From contig JAUHJS010000003.1 of the NCBI GenBank assembly GCA_030412945.1, positions 1,507 through 65,506 of the forward strand: 64,000 nt of DNA, read 5' to 3'. This document shows, piece by piece, positions 8,123 to 15,926 of the stretch (its first letter is position 1; every line of letters begins with the position of its first letter). The notes under the pieces are model-generated. The model was not told the DNA's origin. It saw nothing but the letters and a program-made list of their open reading frames with translations, and did not search any database. A program made the translations under genes and the position numbers. Source of the stretch: Shiella aurantiaca. GTDB taxonomy: Bacteria; Bacteroidota; Bacteroidia; Cytophagales; Cyclobacteriaceae.

Positions 8123-8824
8123 ATGAGCAAGAGCGTCATCAAAACCGTCAACCTGCAGAAATTGTACACTACCGATGAGGTAGAAACTACCGCCCTTAAT
8201 GATGTGAGCATCGATATCAAAGAAGGCGAATTCGTAGCCATCATGGGTCCATCGGGCTGTGGTAAGTCTACCCTTATGAACATTCTGGGTTTATTGGATA
8301 ATCCCAATGGTGGTCAGTATTTCTTTGTCGACCACGAAGTGTCCAACTATTCAGAAAGAGAGCGCGCCAAGCTGAGAAAAGGGTCTATCGGCTTCGTGTT
8401 TCAGAGCTTCAACCTGATTGATGAATTAACGGTATTCGAAAACGTGGAGCTTCCTTTGCTTTACTTGGGCTTACCAAGCAGTGAGCGTAAGGCCAAAGTG
8501 GAATCGGTATTGGAGAAAATGAACATCATGCACCGCAAAGATCACTTCCCGCAACAACTATCCGGTGGTCAGCAGCAGCGTGTGGCCATTGCCCGTGCCA
8601 TTGTGGCTAATCCTAAAGTGATATTGGCCGATGAGCCTACCGGTAACTTGGACTCTACCAACCGCGAAGAGGTGATGAAAATCCTTTCAGGACTGAACGA
8701 GCAAGGAACGACCATCGTGATGGTAACACACTCTACTCACGATGCAGGCTTTGCCCACCGCATCATCAACTTGTTTGATGGTAAAGTGGTAACTGAAAAT
8801 ATCAAAGAGCAATTTCATGTGTGA
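8123..8824 (+). CDS. ABC transporter ATPase (MacB/LolD family)
   Basis: The 233-residue ATPase has Walker A GPSGCGKST (42-50), a Q loop in FVFQSFNLID, signature LSGGQQQR (146-153), Walker B VILADE (167-172), and the H loop in MVTHSTHDA. The short length and the FQ-F-L motif are typical of ATPases that work with FtsX-like permeases such as LolCDE and MacB. It has no permease domain of its own. It is the only ATPase within the permease clusters, so it probably serves several or all of the seven permeases. It powers export or mechanotransmission from the cytoplasmic side. Confidence 0.95.
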   Translation: MSKSVIKTVNLQKLYTTDEVETTALNDVSIDIKEGEFVAIMGPSGCGKSTLMNILGLLDNPNGGQYFFVDHEVSNYSERERAKLRKGSIGFVFQSFNLIDELTVFENVELPLLYLGLPSSERKAKVESVLEKMNIMHRKDHFPQQLSGGQQQRVAIARAIVANPKVILADEPTGNLDSTNREEVMKILSGLNEQGTTIVMVTHSTHDAGFAHRIINLFDGKVVTENIKEQFHV

Positions 8825-8837
8825 TGCCACATGAAAT
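8812..8837 (+). promoter_or_regulatory. Perfect 10-pair hairpin spanning the ATPase stop codon
   Basis: ATTTCATGTG (8812-8821) pairs perfectly with CACATGAAAT (8828-8837) around a six-base loop that contains the TGA stop. It sits directly before the terminator-like hairpin at 8844-8874. Together they may limit expression of the downstream permease relative to the adaptor and ATPase. Confidence 0.6.
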
Positions 8838-8843
8838 AGGTGG

Positions 8844-8874
8844 AAAAGGTTCTTCCTTCGGGAAGGGCCTTTTT
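8844..8874 (+). terminator. Rho-independent terminator or attenuator inside the operon
   Basis: AAAAGG and CTTCC pair with GGAAG and CCTTTTT around a TTCG tetraloop; the T run is 8870-8874. It lies between the ATPase gene and the 87-residue protein. As genes 8921-11650 have no promoter I can see of their own, partial read-through is likely. Confidence 0.7.
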
Positions 8875-8920
8875 GCTTAACAACAACACGTATCGGTCAA
8901 ACTCAAACAACAATAACCCC

Positions 8921-9184
8921 ATGTTACTGAAATCCATTCGGGCGCTCATGGCTCCTCAAACCAAGCGTGCCGCGTATTTGGTGTATTATGCACTGGGCAC
9001 GGTGGTGGGCATGGGCTGCTGTTGGTATATTTTCGGATGGCCCGAAGAAGCTTCGTGGTCAAATCCGGAGCAAGAGCAATTGCTTTCTGTAGACTCTGTG
9101 CATTCTTCCTTCTCTTTGCCTTTACCCAAAGCCATTGACATCCCAATCAAGGAAAGTGCAGACACTAGTTTTGCTTTGCAATAG
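8921..9184 (+). CDS. 87-residue single-pass membrane protein
   Basis: The product has a basic N-terminus (MLLKSIRALMAPQTKR), one membrane segment at about 18-38 (LVYYALGTVVGMGCCWYIFG) and a polar tail of about 45 residues predicted outside the cytoplasm. I do not recognise the family. The frame is open from 8840, but the ATG at 8921 follows the terminator-like hairpin and fits the gene gap, so I use it. It lies 54 bases before the first permease. A second single-pass protein of exactly 87 residues (51727-51990) is also in this regulon; the sequences do not align well but the topology is alike. It may be an accessory subunit or a small regulator of the transporter; this is inference. Confidence 0.6.
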   Translation: MLLKSIRALMAPQTKRAAYLVYYALGTVVGMGCCWYIFGWPEEASWSNPEQEQLLSVDSVHSSFSLPLPKAIDIPIKESADTSFALQ

Positions 9185-9238
9185 CTCGTTTGTTTTTTAC
9201 TATGGTCAAAAAAATCAAAACTCAATACCCTCAACAAC

Positions 9239-11650
9239 ATGATTAGAAATTACCTAAAAATAGCGTTCCGCAATATCAGCAAGCAGCGCTTTTATGCCTT
9301 CATTAATATAATGGGGCTTACTATAGGTTTAGGAACCTGCCTGTTTATATTACTATATATTCAGGATGAACTAAGCTACGATACCTTCCACTCTAAGGCT
9401 GACCGCACTCACCGCGTGTGGATTGCCGGAAGCATGGGCGGACAAGAGTTTCATGCAGCCGTTTCCTGCTATCCATTTGCCCAAACAGCCATGGCCGAGC
9501 TTCCTGAAGTGGAAGTAGCTACGCATTTCACCCCCAACGGAAGCACGGTGGTAAAAGTGGGAGAGCAAGCCTTTAATCAAGATGATTTCATACTGGCCGA
9601 TTCCCTTTTCTTTGAGGTGTTCGATTTTGCCATTTTGCATGGCGATAAAAGTCAGTTTATCAAAGAACCCAATACGGCCGTTATCAGCCGTTCTTCGGCC
9701 ATTAAATTATATGGAAAAGAAAACGCCTTAGGCGAGACCTTTATCGTGGGGAATCAGAATCCGCGCACGATGAAAGTTACCGGGGTGATTGAAGATACGC
9801 CTTTCAACTCGCATTTTGATTACGATATCATTATCAATGAAAATACATGGCCTATCAATGGAGCCGACATTTGGGTGAGCAATAATCAGTATACCTATTT
9901 GGTATTGCACCCTGAGGCTTCGCCTGCTGAGGTAGAAAAGAAATTCCGTGGCTTTATCGAGAAATACGTAGGGCCTCAGATTGAGCAGTTTATGGGCATG
10001 CCATTGGCTAAAGCAGAAGAAAATGGTCTAAAATATGGCTATCAGCTGCAGCCATTGACCGATATTCACCTAAAGTCGAACCTAGAGGCGGAACTTAAGC
10101 CCGGTGGTGATGAGCAATATTTATATATTTTCGGGGCGGTAGGGATTTTTATCTTGCTTATTGCCTGTGTAAACTTTATGAATTTGGCTACGGCTCGTTC
10201 GGCCAATAGGGCCAAAGAGGTGGGCATACGCAAAACCCTCGGCTCTATGCGTGGGGAATTGATCGGTCAGTTTTTGTCTGAATCTTTGATTTACAGCATA
10301 ATAGCTGGATTGCTGGCGCTGATTTTGGTTTCTACTTTCCTTCCTTCGTTCAATACCTTGGCGGGTAAATCATTAGAATTTATCAGCATCTGGACGCCCA
10401 CTTTCATACTAGCTTTTGTAGGTTTTATAATTTTCGTGGGCATAATAGCAGGGAGTTATCCGGCCTTCTATCTTACCTCCTTCCAACCGGTAGAGGTGTT
10501 GAAAGGCAAAGTGCGGGCGGGATTCAAAAGCAGCGGTATCCGTAGCGTGTTGGTGGTATTTCAGTTTGTGATTTCCATTACCTTGATTATCGCTACTCTA
10601 TTGGTATATAATCAGTTAGAGTTTATTCGGAGTAAGAAATTGGGCTTAGATAAGGATAATATTCTTGTATTGGAAAATGGTAATCGACTGAATGACAAAT
10701 ACCAGGTGCTGAAAGACCGTATCAAGCAAGAGTCTTTTGTAGAAAATGTGGCCTCATCGAGCTTTACGGCTTTCAATATTCAAACCAATACGGTGTTTAG
10801 AGGAGAAGGAGAGGAAACCGATCACTTGCTAAGCGCCATGTGGACCGACCATGATTATATCAATACCCTAAAATTAGAAATGAAAGATGGAAGGTATTTC
10901 CAGAAAGAGTTTCTTTCCGATACCAATGCCATTATTCTAAACGAAGCGGCAGTGCGCGAAATGGGCTGGGGCGATGATGCCGTGGGCAAGCGTTTCTCTT
11001 CGGTGGGTACTGGCAACTATACGCCTACGGTGGTAGGAGTGGTGAAAGATTTCCACTGGGCGTCTTTGCGCAACGAGATTAAGCCTTTGGTAATCTTCTT
11101 GAGCCAGCAAAACGATACCTACGTGAATGTGCGCATAAAGGCGGGCAAAGCAGCTGAGGCGGTGGACAAAATTGCCAATATTTGGAAGGAAATCGCTCCG
11201 GCTGAGCCTTTTCAGTACCATTTCCTCGATGAAGAATTCGATGAGCTTTTCCGCAGTGAGCAGCGCTTGGGCAATATCTCTCTGGTATTTACCGGTATGG
11301 CGATTTTTATTGCCTGCTTAGGCTTATTGGGCTTAGCCGCTTTCACAGCCGAACAGCGTACCAAAGAGATTGGAATCCGGAAAGTATTAGGTGCTTCGGT
11401 ACTGGATGTATTGGTAATGCTGAATAAGGAATTTACCCGCTTGGTACTTATCTCCTTTATAATTTCTGTGCCTTTGGCCTGGTACTTTGCCGATAAATGG
11501 CTCAGCACCTTTGCCTACCGCATACCTGTAGGTGTATATGCTTTTGCTATTGCCGGAGGAGTAACTATGCTGGTGGCTTGGCTTACGGTTACCTATCAGT
11601 CGATGCGTACGGCCAAGAGCAATCCGGTGAAAGCCTTGAAATACGAGTAA
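9239..11650 (+). CDS. FtsX/MacB-type permease 1
   Basis: The 803-residue permease has two FtsX modules. The first membrane helix is at about 20-42. A periplasmic MacB-like domain reaches to about 285, followed by three helices with the cytoplasmic coupling segment ATARSANRAKEVGIRKTLGS. A second periplasmic domain follows, then three C-terminal helices with EQRTKEIGIRKVLGAS. The fold is used by LolCE, MacB and FtsX, which extract lipoproteins, drive peptide export or transmit force to periplasmic enzymes. The substrate here is unknown. It closes the first operon with adaptor, ATPase and small protein. Its 3' end is followed 40 bases later by the dyads for the next unit. Confidence 0.93.
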   Translation: MIRNYLKIAFRNISKQRFYAFINIMGLTIGLGTCLFILLYIQDELSYDTFHSKADRTHRVWIAGSMGGQEFHAAVSCYPFAQTAMAELPEVEVATHFTPNGSTVVKVGEQAFNQDDFILADSLFFEVFDFAILHGDKSQFIKEPNTAVISRSSAIKLYGKENALGETFIVGNQNPRTMKVTGVIEDTPFNSHFDYDIIINENTWPINGADIWVSNNQYTYLVLHPEASPAEVEKKFRGFIEKYVGPQIEQFMGMPLAKAEENGLKYGYQLQPLTDIHLKSNLEAELKPGGDEQYLYIFGAVGIFILLIACVNFMNLATARSANRAKEVGIRKTLGSMRGELIGQFLSESLIYSIIAGLLALILVSTFLPSFNTLAGKSLEFISIWTPTFILAFVGFIIFVGIIAGSYPAFYLTSFQPVEVLKGKVRAGFKSSGIRSVLVVFQFVISITLIIATLLVYNQLEFIRSKKLGLDKDNILVLENGNRLNDKYQVLKDRIKQESFVENVASSSFTAFNIQTNTVFRGEGEETDHLLSAMWTDHDYINTLKLEMKDGRYFQKEFLSDTNAIILNEAAVREMGWGDDAVGKRFSSVGTGNYTPTVVGVVKDFHWASLRNEIKPLVIFLSQQNDTYVNVRIKAGKAAEAVDKIANIWKEIAPAEPFQYHFLDEEFDELFRSEQRLGNISLVFTGMAIFIACLGLLGLAAFTAEQRTKEIGIRKVLGASVLDVLVMLNKEFTRLVLISFIISVPLAWYFADKWLSTFAYRIPVGVYAFAIAGGVTMLVAWLTVTYQSMRTAKSNPVKALKYE

Positions 11651-11690
11651 ACTTAAGTAGGGAAACCTAGGGACTTTATATAATGTTAAG

Positions 11691-11728
11691 CTGTCCGTCT
11701 GTGTACAAAAGTGTTCGCAGGCGGACAG
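11691..11728 (+). promoter_or_regulatory. Paired activator dyads that also form a terminator-like stem
   Basis: The sites are TGTCCG-TCTG-TGTACA (11692-11707) and TGTTCG-CAGG-CGGACA (11712-11727), 20 bases apart. The outer arms CTGTCCGTCTG and CAGGCGGACAG pair over 11 bases with one G-U. GCTTTGTTTT follows. It may end transcription of permease 1 as RNA and bind the activator for permease 2 as DNA. The second site ends 53 bases before the promoter element. Confidence 0.83.
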
Positions 11729-11780
11729 CTTTGTTTTATGTATGTTTTATAATGTGATAGTAGTCAGTGTTTTATGATAT

Positions 11781-11797
11781 TGGCATCCTTATTGAAA
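11781..11797 (+). promoter_or_regulatory. Sigma-54-like promoter of permease 2
   Basis: The sequence reads TGGCAT-CCTTA-TTGAAA. The -24 half differs from consensus only in its last base. The -12 half is TTGA rather than TTGC. The predicted transcript starts near 11806, giving a leader of about 56 bases. Confidence 0.72.
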
Positions 11798-11861
11798 AGG
11801 GCAGAAATAGATTGTTGTTCTTTTTGATTTCAGTATCAACTAACCATAAACCCCCAATCAG

Positions 11862-14228
11862 ATGATAAAGAATTACTTCAAAATTGCCCTCAGGAACCTT
11901 CTGAAAAACCGGATATATTCTTTTATAAATATTTTCGGATTAGCCGTTGGCTTGGCTTGTTCTATTCTAATATTTCTTTGGGTGGCCGATGAGTATAGCT
12001 ATGATCGTTTTCATTCCAATATCGATAACATTTACCGCTTACATGCCAGCCAAACTTGGGTACAGGGAATTGGCACATCTTCCTCTATGCCGTATCCGCT
12101 TAAGGATGCTTTGAAAGAAAAATCGAGCCAGATTGAGCACGTTGCCATGACCAACTGGGGGGAAGGGAATATGCTAGAGGTAGGAGATAAGCGATTGAAT
12201 AGGTTTGGTTTGAGTGCTACAGAAGACTTTTTTAAGATTTTCTCTTTTCAAATGCTGGCAGGCGATTCGGCTACTGCGCTAAAAGAACCCTATTCGATTG
12301 TAATCACAGAAGAAACGGCTGAATTGTTTTTCCCGAATGAGGAAGCAATAGGTAAGCGGATAAAGATTGATCATAAAGATGAACTGATTGTTACGGGAGT
12401 GATAAAAAATTTACCGAGGCAGTCGAGTTTCTCCTTCGACTATGTATTGCCTTTTGGTTATTATGAGGCTAGCCAAAGCTGGGCGCGCAATTCACGTGAC
12501 AATTGGGACGACAATAGTTTTCAAATGTATGTAGCGCTCAAGGAAGGTGCGAGCGAAGAAGAAGTAAATAGTCAAATCAAACATTTGATACGAGATAATA
12601 ATGAAAAGGCGCCTACCTCTACACTTTTCCTGCACCCCATGAGCAAATGGAGGCTGCAAGGGAATTTTGAAAATGGCGTAAATACAGGAGGTTTGCTGGA
12701 ATATGTGCAGTTGTTCACCGCAGTGGCTATTTTCGTACTTATTATAGCCTGTATTAATTTCATGAATCTATCCACCGCCCGAAGCGAGAGCCGGGCGCGT
12801 GAGGTCGGAATTCGCAAAAGTATCGGTTCGTCTCGCAGAAATATTGTCTATCAGTTTCTGGGCGAATCCATTATTACCACCTTCCTAGCTACTAGCTTGT
12901 CGCTTGTTTTAGTTGAACTCACCCTTCCGTATTATAATGCTTTGTTGAATAAACAGATTAGTATTGATTATTCCAGCCCTCTAAACTGGGCTTTGGCTGC
13001 TGGTGTCGTTCTGATAGTAGGCTTATTTTCGGGGAGTTATCCGGCCTTTTATTTATCCGGTTTTAAGCCTATCACGGTGCTGAAAGGAAAGGTGAGAGTG
13101 GGGGTGGGTGCCCTGCTTCCACGTAAAGTGCTGGTTATTATGCAGTTTTCTTTTTCGGTGTTTCTGATTATCGGTTCGTTGGTAATTTATAAACAAATCA
13201 CCCATCTTAAAAACCGCGACATTGGCTACGATAAGGAAAACCTTATGCTTATATGGACCAATAACGAAATCGAGCGAGAATTTCAGACTTTGCGTACCGC
13301 CTTGGAGCAAACCGGAGTGGTGGAATCCGTGGCGAAAAGCAATAGCCCTATTACCTCCATTTTTTCAAATAGGGAAGTCTCCTGGCCGGGAAAAACAAGC
13401 CCCGAAAGAGTAGCATTTAGCACTATTGCTACCGAATATGATTACACCAAAACGATGGGGATAAAAATAAAAGAAGGACGGGATTTTTCTCCTGAATTTA
13501 ATGATACCACCTCTACTCTGGTGAATGAAACAGCGATAAAGATGATGGGTATGGAAGACCCTATTGGTCAGAAGATTACTTTTAATGGCAGATACGAGCT
13601 TACCATTGTGGGCGTGATGGAAGATGTGGTGATGGGGCAACCGCACTTGCCTGTGGAACCGCTGGTTATGATATTTTCTCCGGATTGGAGCAGTACGATT
13701 TCGATACGCTTAAGCAAAACCGAGAATTTAGGCGCCTCTATTGATAAAATTGAAGCGGTATTTAAGAAAGTAAATCCTAATTATCCCTTCGAATTCCGTT
13801 TTGCTGACCGCGATTTCAACGCCAAGTTCTCTACCATCGACTTTATCGGGAAGTTAGCGGCTGTATTTGCCATCATTGCTATCCTGATTTCCTGCTTGGG
13901 GCTATTGGGTTTGGCCGCTTTTACTGCGGAGCAGCGCACCAAAGAAGTGGGAATTAGAAAAGTATTGGGCGCCTCAGCAGCGGATATTGTGTTGCTCATC
14001 AGCCGTGATTTTTCCGTGCTTGTGCTGCTAGGTTTTCTCATTTCTTCTCCTGTGGCCTGGTGGTATTTGAATAGCTTTCTGGAAAGATATCCTTACCGCA
14101 TCAGTATTATGTGGTGGATAGTGCCTGTGGTGGGCATTACCGTACTTTTGCTGGCTTTAGCGATTGTAAGTTCACAGGCTTTGCGCGCGGCCTTGGCCAA
14201 TCCGGTAGATTCCTTGAAATATGAGTGA
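11862..14228 (+). CDS. FtsX/MacB-type permease 2
   Basis: This 788-residue paralogue of permease 1 has the same layout. An N-terminal helix (FINIFGLAVGLACSILIFLW) comes first. The first coupling loop reads STARSESRAREVGIRKSIGS, and the C-terminal module contains EQRTKEVGIRKVLGAS. It begins a transcription unit of its own with paired dyads and a sigma-54-like element upstream. The secreted HExxH protein gene follows 184 bases later with no promoter of that kind, so the two may be co-transcribed. The substrate is not known. It has no ATPase beside it and probably uses the one encoded at 8123-8824. Confidence 0.92.
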   Translation: MIKNYFKIALRNLLKNRIYSFINIFGLAVGLACSILIFLWVADEYSYDRFHSNIDNIYRLHASQTWVQGIGTSSSMPYPLKDALKEKSSQIEHVAMTNWGEGNMLEVGDKRLNRFGLSATEDFFKIFSFQMLAGDSATALKEPYSIVITEETAELFFPNEEAIGKRIKIDHKDELIVTGVIKNLPRQSSFSFDYVLPFGYYEASQSWARNSRDNWDDNSFQMYVALKEGASEEEVNSQIKHLIRDNNEKAPTSTLFLHPMSKWRLQGNFENGVNTGGLLEYVQLFTAVAIFVLIIACINFMNLSTARSESRAREVGIRKSIGSSRRNIVYQFLGESIITTFLATSLSLVLVELTLPYYNALLNKQISIDYSSPLNWALAAGVVLIVGLFSGSYPAFYLSGFKPITVLKGKVRVGVGALLPRKVLVIMQFSFSVFLIIGSLVIYKQITHLKNRDIGYDKENLMLIWTNNEIEREFQTLRTALEQTGVVESVAKSNSPITSIFSNREVSWPGKTSPERVAFSTIATEYDYTKTMGIKIKEGRDFSPEFNDTTSTLVNETAIKMMGMEDPIGQKITFNGRYELTIVGVMEDVVMGQPHLPVEPLVMIFSPDWSSTISIRLSKTENLGASIDKIEAVFKKVNPNYPFEFRFADRDFNAKFSTIDFIGKLAAVFAIIAILISCLGLLGLAAFTAEQRTKEVGIRKVLGASAADIVLLISRDFSVLVLLGFLISSPVAWWYLNSFLERYPYRISIMWWIVPVVGITVLLLALAIVSSQALRAALANPVDSLKYE

Positions 14229-14412
14229 TTATAATTTGGTGAGCAAGTATAATTTGCTACATGATTTATTTCAGTGCCAGCAAGGGTAGGTGTTTATTGA
14301 TGCGTATCCTGTGTGTAATTTGTCGCAATTTTACTAGATTGAAAATGAGTGACTTAATACGCCAACTTAGTAAGTCGATATGCGTTTCTTGCAACAATTA
14401 TAAATCTACCCA

Positions 14413-15759
14413 ATGAAACATTTATCGGCTTTCGTTTTTCTATGCCTATTGTCCGGCCATCTTCAGGCGCAGGATTCCACCTCGTATCGGGTTCGCCTCG
14501 ATGTTCCTGTTTTTGATTATCCGCAAGTGCAGGATTTACCCTATCGCTATCCTAGCATGGAGCAAGCCTTAAGTTACTCCAAAGGTGCTTACGATTTGGC
14601 CTTTTGGGGAATACAAGGGTTAGGCGAAAAACTGTTTCCTCAAGCCGACAATAAGAACAGCAGCCTGTGGGGCAAACGGGTTTTTACCTACGGGCTTGGC
14701 TTGGCTTTTGCCAAATATGGCAGTGAGTTGCCCATTCCTTTGGGTGTGTGGGGGCATGAGGAATTCCATCGCTCGGCCTTGGGCGTGGGCGGACTGCATT
14801 CCGAAAATGGTAACTGGCTTTTCAGCCGCTGGGATGGCACAGTATACGGAGTAAGTGATGGCCAACTGGCGGATTTGAAAGAGAACAACCTTTCGGCATT
14901 ATTATATTCCTATATTTCAGGGGTGCAATATGAGGTAGCACTCAATGAAGTGCTGAGTACAGAAAATACCTTTTATAATCGGACGCAGTACCAAGAACCT
15001 TTACTGGCTTACAATGCCCTGTATGTATACAACTATTTCCGCTTTTCTACCAGTGCCGCCAGCGATTCGGTGAAAGTGATTGCGCCCCCTCATGAGTCGG
15101 CTGACGATTCGGAGCGTGATTTTGCCGGAGCGGATCTTACCGCTTGGGCCTACGATATGTTTCAGCCTGAATTGCCCTATGACAATAGAACACCTTTTCC
15201 GGATGGCGAAGGAGTAAATAGGAGGGTAGGTTTTAGCGATTTACCCGAAAATGCGCAAGATTACCTCGAACAGCAGAAGCGTTTATCGCTCCTCAATTTC
15301 ATCAACCCGGGGATATTCTTTATGCCACGCTTTCGGGTGAGCGAAAACTTTGCCTTTAGTTTCTTTACCCAATATGTACCCACCGCTTTTGGAAATGCTG
15401 TTTCATTGCACGTGCCCTTGGTTTATCGTGGTTATCGGGTGTCGGCAGCGGTATTCCGCTATGCAGGCTATCAGGCAGAAGGCATGGGATTAAAATTGGG
15501 TATGGAAAGATACTCGATTTCCGACAAGTTGCAGGCCAGTGTATGGCTTCAAGGCTGGTCGCAGCCTCAGGAGTTCTTTGCTGATAAAACGAAGGCAGGA
15601 GGAAGTCTCCGTTTTCGGGTCGATTACCGACTGAATGCTAACTGGTCGACCTATGTACAGGCCCGAGGAAAAACCCAAGGATGGGAGATGGGTAGTCCCT
15701 ACCTTCAGAGCAATGTCTCTGCTTTAGTAGGTGTGGCTCTTGCTCTGCAAAATAAATAG
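14413..15759 (+). CDS. Secreted protein with HExxH motif and barrel-like C-terminus
   Basis: The 448-residue protein has a signal peptide ending near LQAQ (residue 20). Residues 112-121 read VWGHEEFHRS, so His115, Glu116 and His119 form HExxH, the signature of zinc metalloproteases. A possible third ligand is Glu174 in SGVQYEVALNE, at a spacing seen in some gluzincins, but this is a guess. From about 290 onward, alternating polar and aromatic strands such as FAFSFFTQYVPTAF and YRVSAAVFRYAGY resemble an outer-membrane barrel, and the last residue before the short tail is hydrophobic. No known family name comes to mind. It is embedded between permeases 2 and 3, so it may process or receive the exported substrate. 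The motif may also be chance. Confidence 0.65.
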   Translation: MKHLSAFVFLCLLSGHLQAQDSTSYRVRLDVPVFDYPQVQDLPYRYPSMEQALSYSKGAYDLAFWGIQGLGEKLFPQADNKNSSLWGKRVFTYGLGLAFAKYGSELPIPLGVWGHEEFHRSALGVGGLHSENGNWLFSRWDGTVYGVSDGQLADLKENNLSALLYSYISGVQYEVALNEVLSTENTFYNRTQYQEPLLAYNALYVYNYFRFSTSAASDSVKVIAPPHESADDSERDFAGADLTAWAYDMFQPELPYDNRTPFPDGEGVNRRVGFSDLPENAQDYLEQQKRLSLLNFINPGIFFMPRFRVSENFAFSFFTQYVPTAFGNAVSLHVPLVYRGYRVSAAVFRYAGYQAEGMGLKLGMERYSISDKLQASVWLQGWSQPQEFFADKTKAGGSLRFRVDYRLNANWSTYVQARGKTQGWEMGSPYLQSNVSALVGVALALQNK

Positions 15760-15778
15760 GAGTTTGTAGAAAATTGCA

Positions 15779-15818
15779 TTGTCCGCCTTTGTACAATGCA
15801 TTGTCCGAAGGCGGACAA
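15779..15818 (+). promoter_or_regulatory. Paired activator dyads that also form a terminator-like stem
   Basis: The sites are TGTCCG-CCTT-TGTACA (15780-15795) and TGTCCG-AAGG-CGGACA (15802-15817), 22 bases apart. The arms TTGTCCGCCTT and AAGGCGGACAA are perfectly complementary over 11 bases, and TTGTTTTT follows. It lies 20 bases after the stop codon of the HExxH gene and 52 bases before the promoter of permease 3. Confidence 0.85.
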
Positions 15819-15869
15819 TTGTTTTTAAAGGCTGTTTGTAACTATCAGTATGTCAATTGCTTGTAAGTG

Positions 15870-15886
15870 TGGCATTCTTCTTGTTT
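15870..15886 (+). promoter_or_regulatory. Sigma-54-like promoter of permease 3
   Basis: The sequence reads TGGCAT-TCTTC-TTGTTT. Transcription would start near 15895, which excludes the longer frame that opens at 15867 and fixes the permease start at 15927. Confidence 0.73.
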
Positions 15887-15926
15887 TGGGGCAAGTCTTG
15901 AATTGTCGAAACAAATCGAATTTCCC

